NCBI GenBank assembly: GCA_934230325.1
Contig: CAKQEP010000015.1
Coordinates: 1-23,686 of the forward strand
Source of the DNA: an uncultured Clostridia bacterium
GTDB taxonomy: Bacteria > Bacillota > Clostridia > Christensenellales > CAG-314
DNA length: 23,686 nucleotides
Direction: 5' to 3'
Both the position numbers and the translations under genes were made by a program. Below are positions 8,701-15,968 of this stretch, one piece after another. Each line of letters opens with the position of its first letter. The first letter of the stretch is position 1. A model generated the notes under the pieces. That model was not told where the DNA came from. It was given only the letters and a program-made list of their open reading frames with translations, and ran no database searches.

Positions 8701-9311
8701 ATAGAGAGGTCAAAACCCGCCGCATTGCCGCCGTAAGGCACCGTTTCCTTAGTTCCGTCGATTTCGTCTCCGGAATAATCAAGATAAGTGACGGTTACGG
8801 TCTTGTATTCCCAAACTGCCGTCAAAGACACTTTGGTCGCTCCGTCTACGGTATAAGTTTCCCCTGCTTTGTAGATTTGTTTGCCGTCGCTCCAACCTTT
8901 AAACTCATAACCGAGTCTTGTGGGCGTTGCAGCGAGGTTGAACGTTCCGTTTGCGTTTACGCTGTCTTGCGTGGGCGCTGCGCCTTCTCCGCCGCCCAAG
9001 TTGTAACTGACGGTGTAGGTCAACGAGGTGAACTTTGCCGTGAGCGTCAAATCTTTGGTGATAGCCGTCGCAAAGTCAAACTTTGTTTCTCCATCGTACC
9101 AACCGTCAAAACGTACTCCTTCGCTTGTTGTTACGTCTGCGGCATACGTTGTTTTGCCGTCTTCTACGGTGACCGTCGCCACCGTTTCCTCGCCGTTTTT
9201 AAAGGTAACGGTACGGTATGTTTTTTCCGGCGTTTTTTCGCAACCGACCAAACAACATATCGACGCTACAACTGCCAAAACGACAATCAAGAGTTTGATA
9301 AATTTTTTCAT
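5757..9311 (-). CDS. Large surface lipoprotein with InlB B-repeats and BspA-type leucine-rich repeats
   Basis: A 1184-residue exported lipoprotein, probably an adhesin or surface receptor. Residues 1-24 are a lipoprotein leader ending in the lipobox LVGC, with C24 as the lipidated residue. Residues about 33-95, 97-167 and 171-235 are three InlB B-type (Listeria-Bacteroides) repeats with the FxGW or tGW core. Residues about 245-955 are BspA-type (LRR_5) leucine-rich repeats, with recurring patterns such as LPDSVESIGKSVFYGS and LPSTLKKI. A fourth InlB-like repeat follows at about 968-1036 (YYFEGWFDN), then a C-terminal beta-rich domain to about 1160 and a polar tail. The start is ATG 9309-9311, with AGGAG about 10 nt upstream. 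It stands alone, is flanked by a strong terminator, and is divergent from a MerR-family regulator that probably controls it. BspA/InlB proteins bind host or neighbour-cell ligands; the ligand here is unknown. Confidence 0.9.
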   Translation of the reverse strand: MKKFIKLLIVVLAVVASICCLVGCEKTPEKTYRTVTFKNGEETVATVTVEDGKTTYAADVTTSEGVRFDGWYDGETKFDFATAITKDLTLTAKFTSLTYTVSYNLGGGEGAAPTQDSVNANGTFNLAATPTRLGYEFKGWSDGKQIYKAGETYTVDGATKVSLTAVWEYKTVTVTYLDYSGDEIDGTKETVPYGGNAAGFDLSIVPASHFCFIATGWDKPLTNLTEDLTVNAVYTYVPTDDSYFKYVLSSDKTGYAVVANPDASNTLTQIALPTTHNGFPVKEVATEGFKSKLQKMQELYIPDSYVAIGVGAFSYSGSLTTVYFNEGLKTIGMYAFQSCRKLTGYDLPASLTYFAANNINGTAVTHISLAESNETYKLEKVNCGNTEADVLFTKNGKKIVAVGNVNITAFEIGSQIEEVEHALFATFVKLATVTVKGNLKSFPQAMFYNCSALAAVNFEEGGNVKYVHGHNSHKVWTEQYAQYTQTEKETGLYTVGAFYSQTGSKLTSLVFPKGIIGVGSSAIFNQTTITSLTIDNGVEFIAKDFFYQQGSSWELAEIKIVNQQGQEAAGANYMTRDDLLIEIGTGVEYNGHKGNTAIKYAVANARDTLVVDSSVTSIQPYCFYGNKQERQKDPETGKTVRVAVGGIVNITLPEGLTELKWATFAYSRNLEVVNLPSTLKKIAPFWTDINYDTTNPVGDYTWANVAMLGSVQGVFVNCGKLREVNFPNGNNLEELFSSFSGTTSLVSFPIGAKLIDVGKGDNGNEWAFDFVGNTFAAWSVDQNNPEFKQVDGVLYSKDGTRLISYPGGKEGEEFVVPDGVKRISSFAFYKNTHLKKVTLPDSVESIGKSVFYGSVIENVVIGAGIKKIEYGAFANTEKTIKTIEFFGATAPEIEVGETGNAFGAAAKRTQVQDNMYATVYPFIPVVIKVPAGSYHSYYRAFNEYYQGCRKINNVEGDIREQIDDTTVTKTTYTFDAGLGSAVEDVTAVFVGNSPVTTREGYYFEGWFDNAEFNGQAVTFPYNYSAGNTKTLYAKWTALADLIHDGSNWAKAIDITGGAEVTFTSTQKVYYFYFVADKTGKMSEDIIFDNPLLKAYNNVGGVRCWNYLLKEAGSPNDYTILITRANRNVVKGTTYYVILELYNQNTNIVPDGLTITVAPEITEKEEMPMGSASVPAVFNKQEEYV

Positions 9312-9391
9312 TTTGATACATCTCCTGTTTTTAGTATTTCGAATACGTGCGATAAGAATCCGCAAGAAACAAGTTTTTTCTCACAAAACAC

Positions 9392-9420
9392 TTGACGTTT
9401 TTATCCGATACATATATACT
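9392..9420 (+). promoter_or_regulatory. Promoter of the MerR-family gene
   Basis: TTGACG (9392-9397), 17 bp, TATACT (9415-9420). The -10 box overlaps the -10 box of the opposing lipoprotein promoter by five bases. The predicted transcript start, about 9427, falls inside the 15-bp dyad at 9426-9440. Confidence 0.75.
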
Positions 9421-9446
9421 AAACCTTAATCAATGATTAAAGTCAA
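9416..9446 (-). promoter_or_regulatory. Lipoprotein promoter with MerR-type 19-bp spacer and operator dyad
   Basis: On the minus strand TTGACT (9441-9446), a 19-bp spacer, then TAGTAT (9416-9421). The perfect dyad TTAATCA-T-TGATTAA (9426-9440) begins directly after the -35 box. In known mer promoters the regulator binds such a dyad in a 19-20 bp spacer and untwists the DNA so that polymerase can use it. The same dyad would sit on the start point of the regulator gene, allowing autorepression. The leader of the lipoprotein mRNA would be about 100 nt long. Confidence 0.7.
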
Positions 9447-9487
9447 CGATTTAAACTAAAGTTTTTTGTGAAAATTTACGGTGTTTT

Positions 9488-10378
9488 ATGGCAAACAATT
9501 TTATCGAGAAAAAAGTCACATCTACAAAAGAAGTTGTGTATTCTATCGGCGACGCATGCGAAATTTACGATATAGAACCGCACGATATTCGCAACTGGGA
9601 AAAACGCGGATTGATAAAAATCGACAGAGAAGACAACGGCTATCGCCTTATCGATATATGCGCGTTGCAAGATATTCATAGGGTATCGAGATTGCGGAGA
9701 GCGGACGTGCCGTATCAAAGCATAAAAAAAATTTACGATTGCGACGTCGACCAAATGGAAAAACTATTTAAAAAGATAGTTGCGGACGCAGCAAAAAAAT
9801 TAAAAAAACTGCAAATCGGATACAAGGCGTTGTCGGAAGAATACGATTGCATCAAACAAATCAAAGAATTAGAAAAAACACCCTTAGCCTTTGATACGCC
9901 GGATTTTAAAAAAGCGTGGTATTGGGACGAACACGACTTGAGTTTGCAGCAGGCGTGGTTTAAAGACGCGTTTTCCTTAGACTATACGGAGCCGTGCCCC
10001 GAAGGAGTAAAAAACTCGCGAACTGTTGTTTTTGTGCCTAACAAATACGACATGGCGCCGCTTAAAGTTTTGTGGGAATACAATCCGCAAAAAACATACG
10101 TTTCCTACCTGTCAAAATCCAAACACATTCAAAACGGCAAGTACAAGTATACGATAGACACGCAAGCGCGCAAACAAGACAGAATAGACAGTTACTATAT
10201 GCTGATAAACGCAGGACTAAAACCACTGCGCGCGCTCGCTCCCTGTCTTACGCGCACTTACGAGTATACGTATTACAAAACTTTTGCCGAATGCGAAATT
10301 TTAGACGCAAAAAAGGCGGCTAAACTACCTACCCGTCCCCTTGCCGTTTCTCACGTGGCAACACCCGTAGATTATTAA
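9488..10378 (+). CDS. MerR-family transcriptional regulator
   Basis: A 296-residue regulator. Residues about 17-90 form a winged-helix MerR domain: YSIGDACEIYDIEPHDIRNW is the helix-turn-helix, KRGLIKIDREDNGYRLID is the wing, and LRRADVPYQSIKKI is the following helix typical of the family. Residues about 90-130 are a charged helix able to form the dimer coiled coil. The remaining 165 residues make an effector-binding region of unknown ligand; parts of the end (YEYTYYKTFAECEI) recall GyrI-like multidrug-binding domains, but this is weak. No cysteine-rich metal loop is obvious. The start codon has only a weak binding site (GGTG 6 nt upstream). It is divergent from the large lipoprotein gene and shares an overlapping promoter and operator with it, so that gene is its likely target. 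Confidence 0.88.
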   Translation: MANNFIEKKVTSTKEVVYSIGDACEIYDIEPHDIRNWEKRGLIKIDREDNGYRLIDICALQDIHRVSRLRRADVPYQSIKKIYDCDVDQMEKLFKKIVADAAKKLKKLQIGYKALSEEYDCIKQIKELEKTPLAFDTPDFKKAWYWDEHDLSLQQAWFKDAFSLDYTEPCPEGVKNSRTVVFVPNKYDMAPLKVLWEYNPQKTYVSYLSKSKHIQNGKYKYTIDTQARKQDRIDSYYMLINAGLKPLRALAPCLTRTYEYTYYKTFAECEILDAKKAAKLPTRPLAVSHVATPVDY

Positions 10379-10475
10379 AAACCAAATGGGGTAAAAACTC
10401 TTTAACCGACAAGACGCAATTACAAAGGAGAGTTATTTTATCTAATCGATACAACTAATTGCAATTTATCAACTA

Positions 10476-10530
10476 AAAAATCCGATGTTTTGTTGATTTA
10501 ACGAAACATCGGATTTTTATTTTTTTATAA
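10476..10530. terminator. Bidirectional terminator between MerR gene and foldase-like gene
   Basis: A perfect 15-bp stem (10476-10490 with 10504-10518) with a 13-nt loop; on the plus strand it runs into ATTTTTTTATAA, and on the minus strand into a T-run. It ends both the MerR transcript and the converging lipoprotein transcript. Between the MerR stop and this hairpin (10379-10475) an AAAGGAG motif occurs without an ORF, and a 7-bp inverted repeat (GCAATTA at 10416, TAATTGC at 10456) is present. Confidence 0.85.
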
Positions 10531-10578
10531 TTATTTAAGTTTTTGATTAAATTCGATTTTTTGATTAAACCGATTTAA

Positions 10579-12390
10579 TTACTTCCACTTGATTTCAAAG
10601 CCGTAGTCTTTGAGAAGTTTTTTGATGTTTTTGTCTTGAACCTTTATTTTGCCTTCTTTAAAATATTTGTCGAGTATGGCTTGGAATTTTTCGTCGTAGA
10701 TGTCGGATTTTACGTCGTCGTAATACTTTTTGAAGAAACGGTAAGTTGCGGTTCCTTTGGTGTAAAGTTGCGTTTGGTCGTTGAAATCAAATGTGTCCGC
10801 TTTAACGTATCCGCTAAAATACACGATATGAACGCCGTAATCGGTGACTGCGATTTGGTAGTCGCCTTCTCCGTTTGCAACGGCTACGCGTCCCGCCGCG
10901 CTGAATTCCTTAACCCAACTGTCGGCAGTACCCGCAACGTCGGGCTTTTTGACTCTGAGAACGTAGTCGTAAGTTTTGCCCTGCATGCCGGTATCTTCGT
11001 TGTATTTGTCGATAAGTTTGTCAAAGTCCTTGTTGCGTTGCTCAATATCGGTAGACATAGATTGAAGGGCGGTTTTGATAACGCCGTCTTTAAGCACGAC
11101 GTTGCCGGTAGCGTCCAACTCGAATACACCTTCTATTTTTGCGTGTTCTCCGTCGGTCAACTCGGACTCAAAGTCGGTTGCGGCGGCTTCCGTTGCGAGT
11201 TTGTTGCGGAAAGCGAGATAAATTTCGCTCGTTTTGCCGTATTTTTCGTACTCTTTGAGAGCGGCTGTTTGCTCGTCGGTAAACTTGATAAGCATATTTT
11301 TGACAAAAGCGTACTCGTTTGCGTATTGAGCGGGCATCGTATAGATAAAGGTGTCCGCGCTCAAAGAAGTCACGTCGCTCTTGAATTTTGACGGGTGAAA
11401 ATCGTTGCTTTCCTTGCTTGCTTCCACGAGTTTTGCGAGTTTTGCGGAAAGTCTGCTTATCACTTCGGACTCGATTATCTTGTATTCCTTAACGGCGTAT
11501 TCCTGCGCCAAACGGCTTGTCAAAGTACTGTCGAGTTGAAAACTCAAAAACTGCTCCATCGTCCAGCCGTAATAGGAAGATTTGATGTTGCGGGTGAGTG
11601 TTCCGAGAGCGGATTTTTGCGCCGCCACGTATTGCGCCGCAGTAAAAGCCTTAAAACCTTCGTCGCCTTCTTCTACGCCGTCGTCCTGATTAATGCGTTT
11701 GTTGATTTTTTTGAGTGCGTCGGCAACCAGCGTGCCTTCTTCTTCGTAAACGTAATTTTGCAAAATAGAGTTGAAGTCGGTAAGGTCGCAATCTTTGTAA
11801 AGCGCGAGTTTTTTGTCGAGCGACTCTACGTCGTCGTCAAAATCGGCGTCGGTGAGAGCGCCGGCGTAAATTTTGGGATTTTTTTCCGTGTTGAGTTTAC
11901 GCTCGGTTTCCTTCTCTGCGTCTTTAAGAACGTAAGTGTTGCTGAGTTCCGTTTCCGTCAAAGTGTTGAGGCTGTCGTACAGCGACACTCTGATGTTTTT
12001 GAGCAACAACTCCACGTCGTTTGCGCCGGTGAGATACTTTGCGTTGTCGTATTTTGCGGCAATTGCGTCGTACGGCGCATTTTGTTTTACGCCTTGCCAG
12101 TCGTTGTTGCCTTTAATAAGGTCAAGCACTATATATTTGACAAGAAGTTGTTTGCCGAGATTGTCCCACACGTCCTGCGCGGAATATCCTTGTTTGAGAT
12201 ACTCCGTCATAGTGCCGGTATAAAAATCCATAAAGTCGCCGACGGTGACGGAAGTGTTTCCTACCGTAATTGCGGGTTTGGCGCGGTAACGCTCCTGATT
12301 GAGTTGAAAGAGAGAGCAACCGACGAGCATGGTCGTCAACATAATTGCCACCAACACCAAGCACGTCAATCTCAAAAGTTTTTTTGCCAT
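10579..12390 (-). CDS. PrsA/SurA-like foldase lipoprotein (peptidyl-prolyl isomerase-related)
   Basis: A 603-residue exported lipoprotein. Residues 1-25 are a leader with the lipobox LVGC (C25). From about residue 36 the segment PAITVGNTSVTVGDFMDFY resembles the start of a SurA N-terminal chaperone domain. The long middle is charged and mostly helical. Near residues 516-530 the motif TDYGVHIVYFSGY is the C-terminal strand motif of parvulin (PpiC) domains, but the rest of the parvulin fold is hard to recognise, so catalytic activity is doubtful. It likely helps fold proteins outside the membrane. The gene follows pth and mfd, a position where a peptidyl-prolyl isomerase is commonly found in Clostridia, which supports the call. 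The start is ATG 12388-12390 with AGGAG 7 nt upstream. It has its own strong promoter. Confidence 0.72.
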   Translation of the reverse strand: MAKKLLRLTCLVLVAIMLTTMLVGCSLFQLNQERYRAKPAITVGNTSVTVGDFMDFYTGTMTEYLKQGYSAQDVWDNLGKQLLVKYIVLDLIKGNNDWQGVKQNAPYDAIAAKYDNAKYLTGANDVELLLKNIRVSLYDSLNTLTETELSNTYVLKDAEKETERKLNTEKNPKIYAGALTDADFDDDVESLDKKLALYKDCDLTDFNSILQNYVYEEEGTLVADALKKINKRINQDDGVEEGDEGFKAFTAAQYVAAQKSALGTLTRNIKSSYYGWTMEQFLSFQLDSTLTSRLAQEYAVKEYKIIESEVISRLSAKLAKLVEASKESNDFHPSKFKSDVTSLSADTFIYTMPAQYANEYAFVKNMLIKFTDEQTAALKEYEKYGKTSEIYLAFRNKLATEAAATDFESELTDGEHAKIEGVFELDATGNVVLKDGVIKTALQSMSTDIEQRNKDFDKLIDKYNEDTGMQGKTYDYVLRVKKPDVAGTADSWVKEFSAAGRVAVANGEGDYQIAVTDYGVHIVYFSGYVKADTFDFNDQTQLYTKGTATYRFFKKYYDDVKSDIYDEKFQAILDKYFKEGKIKVQDKNIKKLLKDYGFEIKWK

Positions 12391-12421
12391 ATCTGTCTCC
12401 TGAATATAGTTTAAAATGAAG

Positions 12422-12436
12422 GTACGGTTTCCGTAC
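12422..12436 (-). promoter_or_regulatory. 5'-terminal mRNA stem-loop of the foldase-like gene
   Basis: GTACGG, loop of three, CCGTAC. It lies 8 bp after the -10 box, so it would form within the first bases of the transcript, well ahead of the ribosome binding site. Such 5'-terminal hairpins can protect mRNA from 5'-dependent decay. Confidence 0.4.
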
Positions 12437-12444
12437 ACCAAAAA

Positions 12445-12473
12445 ATTATACAATACAATTAAAAATTTTGCAA
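12445..12473 (-). promoter_or_regulatory. Promoter of the foldase-like lipoprotein gene
   Basis: On the minus strand TTGCAA (12468-12473), 17 bp, perfect TATAAT (12445-12450), located between the mfd stop and the foldase gene. Confidence 0.78.
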
Positions 12474-12489
12474 GTAATAACTACATATT

Positions 12490-15400
12490 TTATATCAATA
12501 AACTTACAAATTTTTTTATTGACGCAAGATTTTGCTCCAAATCTCCCCCTTTAAAACCAAAAACGAGGCATATTTTGCGAGAAGTATCTATTTTGCAAAC
12601 GTCTTTGTACGCCGATATAGCGTCAAACACCTGCGCGCGCCGCATATATTCCGCATTGTAAAAATACAACTTTGCTCCGTCCGCCGTCACCGATACTTTA
12701 TCAAATCCCGCCTTGTTTGCAAGACTTTTGAGCAAGGCTATTTTTATCAAAAGCAACGTTTCGCGCGGGGGCGCGCCGTAAACGTCGGTGAGTTCCGCCA
12801 TCAAATCGTCGGCGTCTTTATCGCAGGAAACTTCTGCAATTCTTCCGTACAACGCCATACGCTCCTTTGTAGGAACGTATTCCGACGGAACATAAGCGTT
12901 TGCCGCAACTTCCATTTCCGTTTCAAAGGATATATCGGTCTTTTTGCCCTTTATCTCGTCTACCGCTTCGTTTAGCAGTTTGACGTACATATCATAACCT
13001 ACTTTGACGAGATGTCCGTGCTGTTCTCTCCCCAAAACGTTGCCCGCACCCCTTATTTCGAGGTCTTTCATGGCTATCTTAAAGCCGCTGCCCAAGTCGG
13101 TGTACTCCACTATCCCCGACAGACGCTTTAACGCCGTGTCGGAAAGCAGTTTGTCTTCCTTATACAAAAAGTAAGCGTAAGCCGCTTTGTCGCTGCGCCC
13201 CACTCTCCCGCGAAGTTGGTACAGTTGGCTCAACCCGAGTTTGTCCGAGTCCACCACGATGAGCGTGTTGGAATTGGGCATATCTATGCCGTTTTCTATT
13301 ATCGTCGTGCTTATCAAAACGTCGTACCTGCCTTCTGCAAAACCGACGACGTTGCTCTCCAAAAGCGTTTCTTCCATTTGACCGTGCGCGTAAGTCACGG
13401 TGACTTCCGGTACTAAAGCGCGGATTTTTTCTACAAAAAACTCTATGCCGTCCACACGGTTGTACACCAAAAATACCTGCCCTTGACGGTCCTTTTCCCG
13501 CAGTATCGCGTCGCGAATAAGCGTCGGACTCTCCTGCGCGACAAAGGTTTCTACGGGAATACGCTCTTTGGGCGGGGTGGATATGACGGAAATATCTTTC
13601 ATCCCTGACAACGCCATATACAACGTGCGGGGTATGGGCGTTGCAGACATGCTCAATACGTCTACGTTGTTTTTGATGACTTTAATTTTTTCCTTGTCCT
13701 CTACGCCAAAGCGTTGCTCCTCGTCAAGAATCAAAAATCCCAAATCTTTAAATTTTACGTCCTTGCCCAACAACCTGTGCGTGCCGACAATTATATCTAT
13801 TTTGCCGCTTTTTAAATCTGTAAGTATCTTTTTTTGTTGCGCAGCGTTGCGAAAACGGTTTAAACACTCTACCTTAATGTTAAAGGGTACGCACCGCTTT
13901 TGCAAGGAATTGAAGTGTTGCTCCGACAATATCGTCGTGGGCGCGAGAAAAGCCGCCTGCTTGTTGTTTGCCACGACTTTAAAGGCGGTACGCATGGCTA
14001 CTTCCGTCTTTCCAAACCCTACGTCGCCTACGAGCAACCTGTCCATTATCTTGTCCGACGTCAAATCGGCGTCGATTTCTTCTTCGCACTTGAGTTGGTC
14101 GGGCGTTTCGCAATAACCGAATCCCGCGTCAAACTCACGGTTTAAATATTCGTCTATCTTGTACCTAAACCCTCTTTTGTGTTGGCGAGAAGCGTAAAGT
14201 CGTACGAGGTCGATAGCCATCGCTTTTATCTGCGTCTTTACTTTGGCTTTTACCTTTTCAAACTCTGCGCCGCCTAATCTGCTCAAACGCGGCGTAACGT
14301 CGCTCCCGCAATAACGCGACAACATATCGGTGTTTTCTACGGGAACGTACACTGCGTCGCCGTCGCGGTAGAGCAACTTTATATAGTCTTTTGTGCCGAA
14401 ATTGCCCGAACGGGTGACTATGCCTTCGCACAAACCTATCCCGTGAACCTGATGCACGGCGTAATCCCCCGCTTTGAGGTCGAGAAATACTTTTTCTCGC
14501 TTGACGGACAGTTTTTTGGCGGGGTTTTTGTTGTAAACGTCGCTGAGCCCGACAAAAACTACCTTGTTTGAGTGACTGATAAATCCTCTTTCTGCCTCAC
14601 CGACGGCAATAAACGCAGCGCCGCAAACGTAGGTCGGCTCTTTTTTTATCGGAAGACTCAAGTCCGAGTCCTCAAGTTGCTTGTTTAAGGCTTGAGCCTG
14701 CGCTTGGTCGGCGGCAAACACGCATACGCAATAACCGCCTATCTGCCACTTTTTTACGTCGTCCGCAAGTTGACGGAGGTTGAACTTGTAGTTGAATAAT
14801 GCCGACGATTTTAAATTTATCACGCTTTGCGGGGTAAAAAACGTTCCGCCGTACGGCAATGTCTGCAACGCTACGCCGCAAAAACTTTGGTATTTGCGCA
14901 ATAGGTTGGCGGAGTCGTACATGCAATCGAAGTGCGTTGGCAAAATTTCGCCTTTGCTTAACAGATTTGCAAACCGCTGCAAAAATCCGTCGTACGTGCG
15001 ATTGAGTTTGTCGCTTGCTACCTTTGGCTCGTCCCACAAAATCGTGGCGGTAGGCGGAAGAAAATCACACAACAACGACGACGGAGAAAAGGGCGCAAGC
15101 CACTCGTTGTCGCCGTCAATTTCCAATGCGGACAAAATCGCGTCGAGTCGGCTCGTTGCGTCGGCGTTGAGTTTTTGACTTTTTGATTCTTCCCGCGCTT
15201 TGGCAACGGCGTCAGAAGGATTGTAAATTGTTTTTATGCAAAAAATATCCGCTTTTTGCAACTTTTTTTGCGAAACGAGAGTTGCGGCGTCTACCAACTT
15301 GACGTCTTCTACAACGTCGTCAAAAAAATCAAAGCGAACGGGCGCGTCGTACTGCGGCAAAAATACGTCTACTATGTCGCCGCGCACGGTAAACTGCCCG

Positions 15401-15891
15401 ACGCCTTCTATCTGCGAAACTTTGATAAATCCGCAATCGACAAGTCGGTCGGTAAATACCGTCAAATCCATTACGTCGCCTGCGCTTACGGAAAAAATCT
15501 TGCTTTTAAAATCTTGCGCAAAGGGCAAAAGTTGCCCCAACGCGTCGGGAGTGGTCACTATGCCGCCTATCTCCCCCATTGTCGCCGCGCGCAATACGTC
15601 AAGACGATTTAATCTGCTTTTTGCGCTTTCCTTCTTGTATAACAAAACTTCCTGACGAGAAGGGAAAAAAGCGAACGGCTTTTTTGCAAATGCGTTTATG
15701 CGACGAGTTATTTCCTGCGCCTCTACGTAATCCCCCGCTACGTATAAACAAAACTCGGTCAAATTTGCGGCAACAAAACTTTTTTCCGCCGATTGCACGC
15801 CGAAAACCGCGACGGATTTTCCGTCACGGGTACTCTCCGCTATCTGCTTGTAAGACGGATAGCAATTTAAATTGTATATGTCGTAATACAT
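12490..15891 (-). CDS. mfd: Transcription-repair coupling factor Mfd
   Basis: Mfd removes RNA polymerase stalled at DNA lesions and recruits UvrA for nucleotide excision repair. The 1133-residue protein has the full family layout: UvrB-like domains (about 1-330), the RNA polymerase-interacting CarD-like domain (about 472-530, LDLKAGDYAVHQVHGIG), the RecG-like helicase motor with Walker A GDVGFGKTE (622-630), DEEQ (723-726), SATPIPRTL and QLRGRVGRS, and the C-terminal TRCF domain. The start is uncertain. ATG 15889-15891 is preferred because homology-like sequence begins there, but it has no Shine-Dalgarno site. The frame is open upstream to a TTG at 15972 that overlaps the pth stop as TTGA, which would add 27 residues of unlikely sequence. 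It follows pth by 77 bp, an arrangement conserved in Firmicutes, and no separate promoter was found, so the two are probably co-transcribed. Confidence 0.96.
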   Translation of the reverse strand: MYYDIYNLNCYPSYKQIAESTRDGKSVAVFGVQSAEKSFVAANLTEFCLYVAGDYVEAQEITRRINAFAKKPFAFFPSRQEVLLYKKESAKSRLNRLDVLRAATMGEIGGIVTTPDALGQLLPFAQDFKSKIFSVSAGDVMDLTVFTDRLVDCGFIKVSQIEGVGQFTVRGDIVDVFLPQYDAPVRFDFFDDVVEDVKLVDAATLVSQKKLQKADIFCIKTIYNPSDAVAKAREESKSQKLNADATSRLDAILSALEIDGDNEWLAPFSPSSLLCDFLPPTATILWDEPKVASDKLNRTYDGFLQRFANLLSKGEILPTHFDCMYDSANLLRKYQSFCGVALQTLPYGGTFFTPQSVINLKSSALFNYKFNLRQLADDVKKWQIGGYCVCVFAADQAQAQALNKQLEDSDLSLPIKKEPTYVCGAAFIAVGEAERGFISHSNKVVFVGLSDVYNKNPAKKLSVKREKVFLDLKAGDYAVHQVHGIGLCEGIVTRSGNFGTKDYIKLLYRDGDAVYVPVENTDMLSRYCGSDVTPRLSRLGGAEFEKVKAKVKTQIKAMAIDLVRLYASRQHKRGFRYKIDEYLNREFDAGFGYCETPDQLKCEEEIDADLTSDKIMDRLLVGDVGFGKTEVAMRTAFKVVANNKQAAFLAPTTILSEQHFNSLQKRCVPFNIKVECLNRFRNAAQQKKILTDLKSGKIDIIVGTHRLLGKDVKFKDLGFLILDEEQRFGVEDKEKIKVIKNNVDVLSMSATPIPRTLYMALSGMKDISVISTPPKERIPVETFVAQESPTLIRDAILREKDRQGQVFLVYNRVDGIEFFVEKIRALVPEVTVTYAHGQMEETLLESNVVGFAEGRYDVLISTTIIENGIDMPNSNTLIVVDSDKLGLSQLYQLRGRVGRSDKAAYAYFLYKEDKLLSDTALKRLSGIVEYTDLGSGFKIAMKDLEIRGAGNVLGREQHGHLVKVGYDMYVKLLNEAVDEIKGKKTDISFETEMEVAANAYVPSEYVPTKERMALYGRIAEVSCDKDADDLMAELTDVYGAPPRETLLLIKIALLKSLANKAGFDKVSVTADGAKLYFYNAEYMRRAQVFDAISAYKDVCKIDTSRKICLVFGFKGGDLEQNLASIKKFVSLLI

Positions 15892-15968
15892 CGTTTGCTT
15901 TTTTGTAACGCGAAATAAAAAAATCCGACGTTTGCTAAGTTTGACGTAGACGCGGCAATAGGCAAAGG

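Noticed and set aside
6183..9395. Long plus-strand ORFs of 604 and 448 residues
   Set aside because: Both are antisense to the InlB/BspA lipoprotein; they are rich in R, F, C and V without any domain, and the opposite strand shows clear repeats and a signal peptide.
10425..10445. AAAGGAG ribosome binding site after the MerR gene
   Set aside because: No start codon follows at a usable distance; the next codons run into TAA.
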